NCBI RefSeq assembly: GCF_900107505.1
Contig: NZ_FNQH01000008.1
Coordinates: forward strand, 24,654-88,653
Source: Trichococcus collinsii
GTDB lineage: Bacteria; Bacillota; Bacilli; Lactobacillales; Aerococcaceae
DNA length: 64,000 nt
Direction: 5' to 3'
The notes under the pieces are model-generated. The model was not told the DNA's origin. It did no database searches and saw only the letters and a program-made list of their open reading frames with translations. The translations under genes were made by a program, and so were the position numbers. Shown here piece by piece: positions 40,409 through 49,864 of the stretch. Position 1 is the stretch's first letter. The number at the start of each line of letters is the position of its first letter.

Positions 40409-40440
40409 ACGCTGAAACAACCGAGAAAGGACGATAATGA

Positions 40441-41832
40441 ATGATTATAAATGAATTTGATACCATCGCCGCCATTTCGACGCCGCCTGGGGAAGGGGCC
40501 ATCGGGATTGTGCGTCTGAGCGGGGATCAAGCGATCCAGATAGCCGATGCCTTATACCGATCCGGGACAAAGCATTTGGCTGACGTCGCCACGCACACCA
40601 TCAATTACGGTCACCTTTATGATCCGCGCACAGGCGATATGATCGACGAGGTCATGGTTTCCGTCATGCACGGACCGAAGACTTTCACCCGCGAAGATGT
40701 CGTGGAAATCAACTGCCACGGCGGTGTCGTGAGCGTCAACCGGATTCTGCAGACGATTCTCCAGAACGGCGCCCGCATGGCCGAGCCAGGGGAATTCACG
40801 AAGCGTGCTTTCCTGAACGGCCGGATCGATCTGTCGCAGGCCGAAGCGGTCATGGACTTGATCCGTGCCAAAACCGATCGTGCCATGAATGTGGCTCTGC
40901 ATCAGTTGGACGGCAAACTGTCCGGCATGATCCGCGATATCCGTCAGATCATCCTGAACACATTGGCTGAGGTAGAAGTGAATATCGACTATCCGGAATA
41001 CGATGACGTCGAGGAAGTGACGACGAAGTTATTGAAGGAACGAACCATTGAAGTGCGCGGGCACATCCAGCATCTGTTGGATACCGCCAAGCAAGGGAAG
41101 ATCCTGCGCGAGGGCCTTCAGACAGCCATCATTGGCCGCCCGAACGTAGGGAAATCCAGTTTGCTGAACCGCCTGTTGCGTGAAGAGAAAGCCATCGTTA
41201 CGGACATCGCCGGCACCACCCGCGATACGATCGAAGAATATGTGAACGTCAGAGGCGTTCCGTTGAAGCTGATCGACACTGCGGGCATCCGCGAAACGGA
41301 TGACGTCGTGGAAAAAATCGGAGTCGAACGCAGCCGGAAAGCCTTGGCTGAAGCGGATCTGATTCTCCTGTTGATCAACCAGAACGAAGGGCTGACGGAA
41401 GAGGACAAACAGCTTCTGGAAGACACGAAAGACATGAACCGCATCATCCTTATGAACAAAATGGATCTGGAAGCGAAGATGACAACCAGTGAGTTGGAAC
41501 CTTGGAGCGATCCTGAAAGAATCATCGAAACATCGATGCTGAGCGAAACCGGCCTGGACCAACTGGAAAAACAGATTACGAAGATGTTCTTCTCCGGGGA
41601 AACCGGCGAGACGGATGCAACCTACGTATCCAACGTCCGCCATATCGCGCTGTTGAATGATGCGATGGATTCGCTGGATGAAGTGCTGAGCGGCATCGAA
41701 TCAGGCATGCCGATCGATCTCGTCCAGATCGATTTCACCCGTTGCTGGGATCTCCTCGGAGAAATCACCGGCGACAGCGTCCAAGACGAACTCCTCACCC
41801 AACTATTTACACAATTCTGTCTTGGAAAATAA
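40441..41832 (+). CDS. mnmE: tRNA modification GTPase MnmE
   Basis: A 463-residue GTPase that works with MnmG to install cmnm5-type groups on U34 of tRNAs. The N-terminal domain binds folate; the G domain has [12 protein letters not shown] (G1), DTAGIRET (G3) and NKMD (G4). The C-terminal motif is FCLGK. The partner gene mnmG follows after a block of structured repeats. Confidence 0.97.
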   Translation: MIINEFDTIAAISTPPGEGAIGIVRLSGDQAIQIADALYRSGTKHLADVATHTINYGHLYDPRTGDMIDEVMVSVMHGPKTFTREDVVEINCHGGVVSVNRILQTILQNGARMAEPGEFTKRAFLNGRIDLSQAEAVMDLIRAKTDRAMNVALHQLDGKLSGMIRDIRQIILNTLAEVEVNIDYPEYDDVEEVTTKLLKERTIEVRGHIQHLLDTAKQGKILREGLQTAIIGRPNVGKSSLLNRLLREEKAIVTDIAGTTRDTIEEYVNVRGVPLKLIDTAGIRETDDVVEKIGVERSRKALAEADLILLLINQNEGLTEEDKQLLEDTKDMNRIILMNKMDLEAKMTTSELEPWSDPERIIETSMLSETGLDQLEKQITKMFFSGETGETDATYVSNVRHIALLNDAMDSLDEVLSGIESGMPIDLVQIDFTRCWDLLGEITGDSVQDELLTQLFTQFCLGK

Positions 41833-41843
41833 CAGGATGTGAT

Positions 41844-41940
41844 GATTCGCGTTTAGATACCCGGACGTTGGAGCACCCAGCGAAGTGAACCTCTTTTGTT
41901 CACTACGCTGGGTGTGAAACGGGAGCGGTATCTGCGAATC
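41844..41940 (+). repeat. Structured intergenic repeat, subtype A (after mnmE)
   Basis: Outer stem GATTCGC/GCGAATC, bulge GTTT, AGATACC/GGTATCT, GAGCAC, then a long hairpin (CACCCAGCG...AGTGAAC with GTTCACT...CGCTGGGTG). Tail CAGAACTCAACTA. It is nearly identical to 54751-54847, differing at one base within the element. Confidence 0.9.
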
Positions 41941-41965
41941 AGAACTCAACTATAAAGGATACGAT

Positions 41966-42063
41966 GAATTGTGTTTAGAGGGTGAGCACTAAGGGGATAT
42001 TACGAGAACGGCCGTTTTTTGGCCGTGACGTAATGTCAACTTAGGCGGAACCCTCTGCAATTC
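41966..42063 (+). repeat. Structured intergenic repeat, subtype B (before mnmG)
   Basis: Outer stem GAATTG/CAATTC, bulge GTTT, AGAGGGT/ACCCTCT, GAGCAC, CTAAG/CTTAG, GATATTACG/CGTAATGTC with one G-U pair, and apical CGGCC-T-rich-GGCCG. Tail CAGAGTTCAACTA. The same layout recurs at 54871-54967 with different stems. Confidence 0.9.
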
Positions 42064-42120
42064 AGAGTTCAACTAAAATGATAACAACAAATAGATAGCA
42101 AAAATGAAAGGAATGGAAAA

Positions 42121-44016
42121 ATGAACAGATTTGAAGCTGGAAGTTTTGATGTGATTGTTGTAGGAGCCGGACATGCTGGATCCGAAGCAGCGCTTGCCGC
42201 TGCGCGTATGGGATGCAGCACGATGCTGGTTACGATCGATTTGAACATGGTCGCCTTTATGCCTTGCAATCCATCCATTGGCGGGCCTGCGAAAGGTGTC
42301 GTCGTAAGAGAAATTGATGCATTAGGCGGCGAGATGGGACGCAACATCGATAAAACGTATATCCAAATGCGTATGCTGAACACAGGGAAAGGCCCTGCAG
42401 TCCAAGCATTGCGCGCACAAGCGGATAAGGATGACTATGCCCATCATATGAAGCATACCATCGAAAAACAGGAGAACCTGCTTTTGAAGCAAGCCATCGT
42501 TGAGGAACTGATCGTAGAAGACGGCGAAGTCAAGGGCGTAGTGACGCATACAGGTGCCGTTTACCGTGCTGGGGCTGTCGTCATCACAGCCGGAACCTCT
42601 TCCCGAGGAAAAATCATCATCGGGGACTTGGTTTATTCTTCAGGACCGAACAATTCGCAGCCATCCATCAAGTTATCCGAAAATCTGCTTGATCTGGGAT
42701 TTGAATTGGCGCGCTTCAAGACCGGCACGCCGCCGCGGGTGATGGCTTCGAGCATCGATTATTCCAAAACCGAGGAACAACCCGGTGACGTTGAGCCGAA
42801 CCATTTCAGCTTCCTTTCCAAAGATGAAGACTATCTGAAAGATCAATTATCCTGCTGGCTGACTTATACGAGTCCGGAAAGCCATGAAATAATCCGCGAC
42901 AATCTCCACCGGGCGCCGATGTTCACGGGTATCGTGGAAGGCGTAGGTGCGCGTTATTGCCCGTCGATCGAAGACAAAATCGTCCGTTTCAGCGACAAGC
43001 CGCGCCATCAGCTCTTCCTTGAGCCTGAAGGCCGCGAAAACGAAGAAGTCTATGTGCAAGGGTTGTCCACCTCATTGCCGGAAGATGTTCAGCTTGATCT
43101 GATCCGTTCCGTACCGGGGATGGAAAATGCCCAAATGATGCGGACAGGCTATGCCATCGAATACGATGTCGTAAAACCGCATCAGTTGCGCCTTTCCTTG
43201 GAGACAAAATTGGTGAAGAACTTGTTCACTGCCGGCCAAACGAACGGCACATCCGGTTATGAAGAAGCTGCCGGACAAGGCATCGTCGCCGGCATCAATG
43301 CCGCTTTGGCTGTACAAGGGAAAGAACCCTTGATCCTGAAACGCAGCGATGGCTACATCGGCGTCATGATCGATGATTTGGTGACCAAAGGAACAATGGA
43401 ACCTTATCGCTTGTTGACTTCACGCGCCGAGTACCGTCTGTTGCTTCGCCATGACAATGCCGACTTCCGCTTGACCGAAATGAGCCGCGAAATCGGTTTG
43501 GTGACGGAAGAACGCTATGAAACATTCCTGGAGAAAAAACAGGCCGTTGAAAAGGAAATCGCCCGCCTTGAAAAAACCCGTCTGAAACCGACTGAAGAAC
43601 TGCAGGCTTTCCTTACGGAACAAAAATCCGCTCCGCTGAAGGACGGCATTCTGTTTGCCGACCTGCTGAAGCGTCCGGAATTGAAATATGAAGATCTGAT
43701 CGTTTTTGCGCCGTTTGAAGTAGCCTTACCGAAAGATGTCATCAAGCAAGTGGAAGTGCAGATCAAATATGCAGGCTACATCAAGAAAGCTGCCGAAAAA
43801 GTGGATAAACTGAAAAAAATGGAAGAAAAACGCATCCCTGCGAACATCGATTACGATGCAATCAACGGAATCGCGAACGAAGCCAAACAAAATCTGAAGA
43901 AGATCCAACCGGAAACAATTGCCCAAGCAAGCCGGATTAGCGGCGTCAACCCAGCCGATATTTCCGTTTTGATGGTCTACGTAACCCAAGGTAAAATCGC
44001 TAAAATCGCAGAATAA
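42121..44016 (+). CDS. mnmG: tRNA uridine-5-carboxymethylaminomethyl modification enzyme MnmG
   Basis: A 631-residue FAD enzyme, partner of MnmE in U34 modification. The N-terminal Rossmann motif is [19 protein letters not shown]; the family signature [20 protein letters not shown] follows near residue 60. The normal order mnmE-mnmG is kept but with repeats between. AAAGGAATGG precedes the ATG. Confidence 0.97.
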   Translation: MNRFEAGSFDVIVVGAGHAGSEAALAAARMGCSTMLVTIDLNMVAFMPCNPSIGGPAKGVVVREIDALGGEMGRNIDKTYIQMRMLNTGKGPAVQALRAQADKDDYAHHMKHTIEKQENLLLKQAIVEELIVEDGEVKGVVTHTGAVYRAGAVVITAGTSSRGKIIIGDLVYSSGPNNSQPSIKLSENLLDLGFELARFKTGTPPRVMASSIDYSKTEEQPGDVEPNHFSFLSKDEDYLKDQLSCWLTYTSPESHEIIRDNLHRAPMFTGIVEGVGARYCPSIEDKIVRFSDKPRHQLFLEPEGRENEEVYVQGLSTSLPEDVQLDLIRSVPGMENAQMMRTGYAIEYDVVKPHQLRLSLETKLVKNLFTAGQTNGTSGYEEAAGQGIVAGINAALAVQGKEPLILKRSDGYIGVMIDDLVTKGTMEPYRLLTSRAEYRLLLRHDNADFRLTEMSREIGLVTEERYETFLEKKQAVEKEIARLEKTRLKPTEELQAFLTEQKSAPLKDGILFADLLKRPELKYEDLIVFAPFEVALPKDVIKQVEVQIKYAGYIKKAAEKVDKLKKMEEKRIPANIDYDAINGIANEAKQNLKKIQPETIAQASRISGVNPADISVLMVYVTQGKIAKIAE

Positions 44017-44021
44017 GAACG

Positions 44022-44048
44022 GGGCTGTCTCGAGACAGCCTCGTTTTT
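44022..44048 (+). terminator. mnmG terminator
   Basis: GGCTGTCT pairs perfectly with AGACAGCC around a tight CG turn, followed by TCGTTTTTG. Confidence 0.85.
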
Positions 44049-44222
44049 GCTGTTGTCCGTTAACTTTCTGTGTGAGACTTTCCGTGGTCGAGGGCTCCGC
44101 TTTTTTCCTCCGGTGAGCGGAGGCTTCGCCGGAGTTCGGTCCGCATTTTCCGTCATTTTCGAAGAACAAATTATAGTATAATGGAACGTGAACTGAACAA
44201 GGAAGGAGAGGCGGGAGGACAG

Positions 44223-44456
44223 ATGCATTACCACCATGAAATCATCGAACCGGATCGGGAACTTCCGGTGTTCTACATTCTCCACAACGAACGGAAGGAT
44301 TCCAGCGTCCTTGCCCATTGGCACAAATCATTGGAAATCAGCTATACGATGTCCGGAAAAATCAGCGAATTCACCATTACTGGGGCCTTCTACGAAACGA
44401 ATGCCGACGATATCCTTGTCATCGATTCAATGGAGGGATCAGGGAATGAGAGGTAA
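44223..44456 (+). pseudogene. Remnant of an AraC-family regulator (N-terminal cupin part only)
   Basis: A 77-codon frame (MHYHHEIIEPDRELPVFYIL...) matches the sugar-binding cupin end of AraC-type regulators, with HWHKSLEISYTMSGK typical of that fold. The helix-turn-helix half is missing; the frame ends soon after with unrelated residues (GSGNER). The next gene starts inside its last codons, so a deletion or insertion joined the two. Probably non-functional. Confidence 0.7.
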
Positions 44457-45994
44457 GATATGCAGCACTATTTTTACATCAGGGATAACGGCAGGTTTGC
44501 TTGCCAGTTGCGGTTCCGGAGAATCGGCGGATCAACAGGATCCAGAACAGCAAGAAAGTGTGCAATCAGCCGATGCCTACGCTGGCGTCGTCAAGACCAG
44601 CATCTATGTGAAAGGCTATGAAGGAGGACCGGGCGTGCCGAAGCTCATCATCGAGCTGGAGGATGCGGTCGATAGTGTCGATCCGAGTGGCTGGCAGGTC
44701 ATGACGGCCGGGGCGGAACGCACGGTGACGGACGTCTACACTGCCGATGAAAACGGGAACCCGCAGGAAAACTCAAACTTCATCGCAATCGATATGGGAA
44801 CCAGTTTCAATGATGAAACCTTCAGCGTGGTCGGATCCCCGTTCACCTACAATACAATGACATCGATGAATGAATGGTCCCCAGTTTATGAGGTCGTAAT
44901 CGCTGCGCCTTCGATCACGATCGACGATGGGTTCTACTCTTTGAGCATCACTGAGGATGCCGTGAACAACCGCATCTCCCCGGATACCGATTTGTTCACC
45001 GCCAGAGGGTCCTTCACCGGCACTTATGCGAATCCGATGACGGATCTAGAAGAAGAATTGACGCTTTCGACAGCTGCTTATGAGCCGGAAGGACTTGCCG
45101 AAGGGGAAGCGAATCCGTTGGTCATCTGGCTGCACGGTCAAGGGGAAGGCGGAACTGATCCCGATATCGCTATACTTGGAAATGAAGTTTCCGCCTTGGC
45201 AAAAGAGGAAATCCAGTCCTATTTCCAAACCGATGACGTGACTGGGGCCTACGTTTTGACCGTCCAAACGCCTACTTATTGGATGGATGAAGGGGACGGA
45301 ACGAACGGCAACGGCAGCGGCGTCTCCCGATACACAGAAATCTTGATGGACACGATCGATGAGTATGTCGCTACCCATCCGGATGTCGATACCGACCGCA
45401 TCTATCTGGGCGGTTGTTCGAACGGCGGCTACATGACCATGAATATGGCCATCCAATATCCTGACTATTTTGCAGCGGCTTATCCCGTTTGTGAGGCTTA
45501 TGCTTATTATGAATATGAGCGTAACAGCGACGGCACGTACGTGAAAACGAATGATGAAGCTACCGGAACATCGAGTTTTGTCAAAACAGAGCAAGTTTGG
45601 TTTACGGAAGAAAAAATCCAAGCAATCAAAGACTTGCCGATCTGGTTGGTCCAATCCGCTGATGATCCGGTTGTCGTGCCTAGGAACTATCTGTTGCCAA
45701 CTTACCAAGCACTCGTCCAGTCAGGAGCTGAAAAACACTTGGGTTTCCTACTTTGAAACGGTTGAAGGAACGAACAGTCCGGGCACTACTTACCTAGGCC
45801 ACTTCGCCTGGATCTACTTGTTCAACAACCAGGTAACGGGCGTTCAGGACAAAGAGGTGATCGAGGCTTCTGCGGATGCTGAAACATTCGGCTTCGAAGC
45901 AAGCAACGCTACCGGAGGCGGCGCGGCTGCAGCGACAGTCGGCGAAACCACTTACACAAATATTTTCGAGTGGCTCAACGATCAATCCAAATAA
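44446..45994 (+). pseudogene. Lipoprotein esterase with Ig-like N-domain, frameshifted
   Basis: The protein starts MRGKICSTIFTSGITAGLLA with lipobox LASC. An N-terminal Ig-like esterase domain (about 45-190) is followed by an alpha/beta-hydrolase domain with IWLHGQGEGG (oxyanion region) and GGCSNGGY (nucleophile Ser). The frame stops at 45756 after SGAEKHLGFLL, but homologous-looking sequence continues in the +1 frame (TWVSYFETVEG ... NIFEWLNDQSK) to 45994. Removing one A from the A5 run near 45730-45734 restores a single frame of about 515 residues. Either a real mutation or a sequencing error in a homopolymer. Its start is fused to an AraC remnant. Confidence 0.75.
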
Positions 45995-46067
45995 AAAAGC
46001 ATCATCAAAAATCATCCTTGAGTAAGGATGGCGCATATGCTAAGATGATGACATAACTGCATACGAA

Positions 46068-46155
46068 AAAAGGGAGCTTGTGTCAGCAGGCTGAGAGGAA
46101 GTAATCAACTTCGACCTATTACCTGATTTGGATAATGCCAACGTAGGGAAATAAC
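46068..46155 (+). ncRNA. TPP riboswitch (THI element) aptamer
   Basis: The conserved blocks are present in order: GGGAGC, GCTGAGAGG, CGACCTATTACCTGATTTGG, GATAATGCCAACGTAGGGAA. It precedes thiM and is followed by a terminator hairpin, so thiamine pyrophosphate should switch off the downstream operon by premature termination. Confidence 0.95.
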
Positions 46156-46172
46156 ATTGAATGATTCTATTC

Positions 46173-46210
46173 AGCGGGAAATGCCTATTCGGACATTTCC
46201 CGCTTTTTTT
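46173..46210 (+). terminator. Riboswitch expression-platform terminator
   Basis: AGCGGGAAATG pairs perfectly with CATTTCCCGCT around a 10-nt loop, followed by T7. It stands between the TPP aptamer and thiM. Confidence 0.93.
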
Positions 46211-46242
46211 GTCGCATCAAACAAACTATTTGGAGGTAACCC

Positions 46243-47067
46243 ATGTTCAAAACGCTATTCGAAAATGTACAGCAACAGACGCCGCTGGTCCACTGCATCA
46301 CCAATTACGTCACCGTGAATGATGTCGCCAATGTCCTCTTGGCAGCCGGAGGTTCCCCGATCATGGCGGATGCCCCCGAGGAAGTAGCTGATATCACAAG
46401 CATTTGTACCGCCCTGAATCTGAACATCGGAACACTGAACAGCCGAGCTGTGGAGTCGATGCTGCTGGCGGGGCGCCAAGCCAATGCGCTCTCCCATCCC
46501 GTCGTTTTGGATCCGGTCGGTGCAGGGGCATCCCCTTTCAGGACTGAGTCGACCTTCAGATTGCTGGAGGACATTGCCTTCACCGTGATCAAAGGGAACA
46601 TTTCGGAAATGAAGACGATCCATTCCGGCAGCGGCACGACGAAAGGCGTCGATGCTGACATCAGTGATGCTGTGACGGAAGAGACGCTTGAGGCAACTGT
46701 CGCGTTCGCTAAGCACTTGGCCGACCGGAATGATGCCGTAGTCGCGATTACCGGCGCGATCGATATCGTCGCGGATCGGGACAAAGCCTACATCATCCGC
46801 AACGGACATCCGCAGATGGCGAAGGTTTCCGGAACCGGCTGCATGCTGTCGGCATTGATCGCAGCCTATTGCGGAGCGAATCCGGAGCAGTTGTTGGATG
46901 CCACGGCGGCAGCGGTATGCCTGATGGGAGTCAGCGGCGAGTTGGCTTACGAAAGGATGATAAGCAATGCCACAGGAACTTCATCCTACCGCAGCTACAT
47001 CATCGATGAAATCAGCAAGATGTCGGCCGAAAAACTGGAAGGGGGCGCTAAAATTGAGAGTAGATAA
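46243..47067 (+). CDS. thiM: Hydroxyethylthiazole kinase
   Basis: A 274-residue kinase that salvages the thiazole moiety (HET to HET-P). Motifs are PLVHCITNYVTVNDVAN at the N-terminus, VLDPVGAGAS, and the anion hole VSGTGCMLSAL. It is the first gene under the TPP riboswitch. GGAGG precedes the ATG. It overlaps thiE by 14 bp. Confidence 0.96.
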   Translation: MFKTLFENVQQQTPLVHCITNYVTVNDVANVLLAAGGSPIMADAPEEVADITSICTALNLNIGTLNSRAVESMLLAGRQANALSHPVVLDPVGAGASPFRTESTFRLLEDIAFTVIKGNISEMKTIHSGSGTTKGVDADISDAVTEETLEATVAFAKHLADRNDAVVAITGAIDIVADRDKAYIIRNGHPQMAKVSGTGCMLSALIAAYCGANPEQLLDATAAAVCLMGVSGELAYERMISNATGTSSYRSYIIDEISKMSAEKLEGGAKIESR

Positions 47068-47695
47068 GAATGATTTGCTGCTTTATGCGGTGACCGATCG
47101 CCAATGGCTGGGCAATGCGTCTTTGGCGGAACAGCTTGATGAAGCCATCCATGCGGGCGTTACCGTCGTGCAGTTGCGGGAGAAGGAACTGGACTTCGAC
47201 GCCTTTGTCTCCCTGGGCAAGGAACTGCAGGCCGTGGCCAAACGCCACCGCGTTCCCTTCATCATCAATGATGCCGTCGATGTGGCCTTGGCGCTGGATG
47301 CGGATGGCGTCCACGTGGGGCAGAGCGATATGCAGGCGGAAGATGTTCGTAGCCGGATCGGCGAGGAGAAAATTCTGGGCGTATCTGCCCATTCCGTCGA
47401 AGAGGCGCTGGCGGCGGAACGGAACGGGGCCGATTATCTGGGCGTTGGCGCCATCTACGGTACAGCGACGAAGCTGGATGTCGACACGCTGTCGATCGAA
47501 ACGCTACAGCAGATCTGCCAGGCGGTGAGCATACCGGTTGTGGGAATTGGAGGCATCGCTGAAGGGAATATCCTCAACCTGAAGGGCAGCGGCATCGATG
47601 GGGTTGCCGTCGTATCCGCTATCTTTGCGCAGCCTGACATAACCGCGGCAGTGAAAAGGCTGCGCCCGTTAGCAGAAGCGATGGTGCAATCATGA
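47054..47695 (+). CDS. thiE: Thiamine-phosphate synthase
   Basis: A 213-residue TIM-barrel enzyme that joins HMP-PP and HET-P to form thiamine phosphate. Motifs are TVVQLREKELD, INDAVDVALALDADGVHVGQ and GIGGIAEGN. The start is a TTG inside the thiM end, with GGAAGGGGG upstream; no in-frame ATG fits. It overlaps the HAD gene by 4 bp. Confidence 0.95.
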   Translation: MRVDKNDLLLYAVTDRQWLGNASLAEQLDEAIHAGVTVVQLREKELDFDAFVSLGKELQAVAKRHRVPFIINDAVDVALALDADGVHVGQSDMQAEDVRSRIGEEKILGVSAHSVEEALAAERNGADYLGVGAIYGTATKLDVDTLSIETLQQICQAVSIPVVGIGGIAEGNILNLKGSGIDGVAVVSAIFAQPDITAAVKRLRPLAEAMVQS

Positions 47696-48333
47696 AACTG
47701 GAAGCAGCCATCTTCGATCTGGACGGGACGCTGCTGGATTCCATGCCGATCTGGCAAGGATTGGGAGAAAATTACTTGCTTCAGAAAAAGTTGCAGCCGG
47801 CTCTAGGGCTGCAAGATGCGTTGAAGAAGATGAGCCTGCAGCAAGCCGCACAACATTTTCAAGCGGCCTACGGATTGCACGAAGCCGAAGAAACAATCCT
47901 TTCGGAAATAGCAATGCTGATTGCTGATTTTTACCGCTATGAAGTCCCGCTTAAAGCTGGCGTAGCGGAATACCTGCAGCAATTGCAGGCACAGAATGTG
48001 AAGATGTGCATCGCCACTGCGACCGAAAGAAATTTGGCCGAGAGCGCTTTGGAGCGTTTGGACATCCGGAAATATTTCAGCACAATCCTGACCAGCAGTG
48101 AAGTTAAAGTAGGAAAAGAGGATCCGCTCATTTACCAGCGGGCGCTCGAACAGCTTGGGGCTCCCGCAACGAAGACCGTCGTCTTTGAGGATGCTCTGCA
48201 TGCCATCGAAACGGCAACGGCAGCCGGTTTCCGGGTAGTCGGCGTCTATGATGAGACGGCGGCACAGGATAAAGAGCGCATCAAAGCGTTGACGGAGCAG
48301 TACATCTATTCATTTTCGGATTGGAAAGGATGA
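47692..48333 (+). CDS. HAD-superfamily phosphatase in the thiamine operon
   Basis: A 213-residue HAD hydrolase of the beta-phosphoglucomutase-like group: motif I FDLDGTLLDSMPIW (nucleophile Asp), motif II ATATERN, motif III lysine in VGKEDPLIYQ, motif IV VFEDALHAIE. The start overlaps the thiE stop (ATGA), so it is coupled to thiamine phosphate synthesis. I infer it may dephosphorylate thiamine phosphate so that a pyrophosphokinase can act; the substrate is not shown by sequence. Confidence 0.85.
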   Translation: MKLEAAIFDLDGTLLDSMPIWQGLGENYLLQKKLQPALGLQDALKKMSLQQAAQHFQAAYGLHEAEETILSEIAMLIADFYRYEVPLKAGVAEYLQQLQAQNVKMCIATATERNLAESALERLDIRKYFSTILTSSEVKVGKEDPLIYQRALEQLGAPATKTVVFEDALHAIETATAAGFRVVGVYDETAAQDKERIKALTEQYIYSFSDWKG

Positions 48334-48341
48334 GCAAAAAT

Positions 48342-49124
48342 ATGAAAACAGTATTGACGATCGCCGGCTCGGACAGCAGCGGCGGAGCGGGGATCCAAGC
48401 GGACCTGAAGACGATGATGGCGCATAAAGTCTATGGGATGAGTGTGATCACGGCGCTGACGGCACAGAACACGACAGGCGTGGCCGGAATCATGGAAGTG
48501 ACGCCCGAATTTGTGGCGCAGCAGCTGGATTGCGTCTTCCAGGATATCCGGCCGGATGCGGTGAAGATCGGCATGGTGTCGAATGCCGAAATCATCAAAG
48601 TCATCACTGAGAAGCTGGTCGAATACAAAGCGGAGAATATCGTCGTCGACCCGGTCATGGTGGCCACAAGCGGCAGCAGCCTGATGCAGGACGATGCCAG
48701 CCAGGCTTTGCGGACTCTGTTGTTGCCGTTGGCTGATGTGATCACCCCGAATGTGCCGGAAGGAGAGGTGCTGAGCGGTCTCAAAATCGAGACGAAGGCG
48801 GATATGCTGGAAGCAGCGGACCGCATCGCTTCAGCAGCGGGAACCAGTGTGCTCCTGAAGGGGGGCCATCTCAAGGACAGCGCCGACGATCTGCTCTTTA
48901 TGGACGGAAAAGTCAGCTGGTTCGAGTCGGAGCGGATCGAAAACCCGAATACGCACGGCACCGGCTGCACACTTTCCTCAGCCATCGCAGCGAATCTGGC
49001 TTTAGGTCACGGACTGGAAGAGAGCATCAGCAAGGCCAAAGCCTACATCACCGGCGCACTCCATGACGGAATGGATCTGGGCAAGGGCAGCGGCCCGCTT
49101 AATCACGCTTACCGCATCAACTAA
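48342..49124 (+). CDS. thiD: Hydroxymethylpyrimidine/phosphomethylpyrimidine kinase
   Basis: A 260-residue ribokinase-fold enzyme that phosphorylates HMP twice to HMP-PP. Motifs are TIAGSDSSGGAGIQADLKT at the N-terminus, DPVMVATSG, and NTHGTGCTLSSAIAANLA. ATG at 48342 has GGAAAGGA at good spacing; an ATG at 48330 is too close to that site. It is the last gene of thiM-thiE-HAD-thiD. Confidence 0.95.
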   Translation: MKTVLTIAGSDSSGGAGIQADLKTMMAHKVYGMSVITALTAQNTTGVAGIMEVTPEFVAQQLDCVFQDIRPDAVKIGMVSNAEIIKVITEKLVEYKAENIVVDPVMVATSGSSLMQDDASQALRTLLLPLADVITPNVPEGEVLSGLKIETKADMLEAADRIASAAGTSVLLKGGHLKDSADDLLFMDGKVSWFESERIENPNTHGTGCTLSSAIAANLALGHGLEESISKAKAYITGALHDGMDLGKGSGPLNHAYRIN

Positions 49125-49160
49125 AAAAGAAAACAGGCGCGAGCGCTTGTTTTCTTTTTT
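49123..49160. terminator. Bidirectional terminator between thiD and the GIY-YIG gene
   Basis: AAAAAAGAAAACAGGCGC pairs with GCGCTTGTTTTCTTTTTT (one G-T pair) around two bases. A6 and T6 runs on either side suit convergent genes. Confidence 0.93.
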
Positions 49161-49515
49161 ATGCTTTAGGCTTGCGGTTGTAGCCGCGTTCCCCGAAAGG
49201 GTGCTTGTCGCTCAGCCATTTTTCCTCCAGCTGTCCCAAGGCTTTCTTCTCATTGAAGGAAGGGTCCTCGCTCTTTTTCAGCACTTCCAAAATCGTGAAG
49301 GCGAAGGCGTCCTGCCCGAAGTGTTCCCAATCGGCTTGAAGCACCTTGTTGTTGTTCGCCCCCATATTCAAAATGTGTTTCATACCGTTCAAAGTCTTCA
49401 GGTTCGGGGTTTTGCCGATGAAAATCTTTTGGTTTTCAGTGTTCTTTACTTCGTAAACGCCGGCTTCGATAGGAACCTCTTCAAATTGGCGACGCAGTTC
49501 TTTTTTCTGTTCCAT
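49159..49515 (-). CDS. GIY-YIG nuclease family protein
   Basis: A 118-residue protein consisting mostly of one GIY-YIG-like domain (AGVYEVKNTENQKIFIGKTPNLKTLNG). The canonical tyrosines are partly replaced (GVYEV and FIG), so catalytic activity is uncertain. Stand-alone proteins of this size occur in many Firmicutes with unknown roles. ATG at 49515 is chosen; upstream GGAAG is a weak ribosome-binding site. It is on the lagging strand. Confidence 0.75.
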   Translation of the reverse strand: MEQKKELRRQFEEVPIEAGVYEVKNTENQKIFIGKTPNLKTLNGMKHILNMGANNNKVLQADWEHFGQDAFAFTILEVLKKSEDPSFNEKKALGQLEEKWLSDKHPFGERGYNRKPKA

Positions 49516-49657
49516 TTCGCTTCCAACTCTCTTTATGGGTTTACTCAAAAGCATACGCAAATTTTGATATTCCGTCAATTGCCATTATCCAAAGGGAGAG
49601 ACAACAACGGGCAAGAGCCGGACGGGTAAATTCAGTACATTAATTAATCGTCTATCT

Positions 49658-49789
49658 CCTAACGTTCGGAAATAAGCGATTTAAGATAGTGAAAAATAGG
49701 GAATTCTTTCCAAATTCTAAATAAACCCTCATTATTCTGTCGTTTTTGTTTGTTATAATTTTGATTATAGTGAACATTCGGAATTTTGA
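49658..49789 (+). promoter_or_regulatory. Promoter and PurBox-like sites before the HAD gene
   Basis: The extended -10 TGTTATAAT has TATAAT at 49754-49759. A PurBox-like CCGAAC (minus strand, 49664-49669, in TATTTCCGAACGTTA) lies 85 bp upstream, and a variant CCGAAT (minus strand, around 49776-49781) overlaps the start of the transcript. The rest of the 349-bp gap shows nothing else. Confidence 0.6.
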
Positions 49790-49864
49790 GTTTTTGCGTA
49801 ATAGTGGGTTACACCGCTGTTGTCCGCATCCAGTTCATATTCGCGATCGAAGGGAAGATGGAAG

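Noticed and set aside
41833..42120. Insertion sequence or transposase remnant
   Set aside because: No coding remnant and no terminal inverted repeats with a gene; the element is a folded non-coding repeat.
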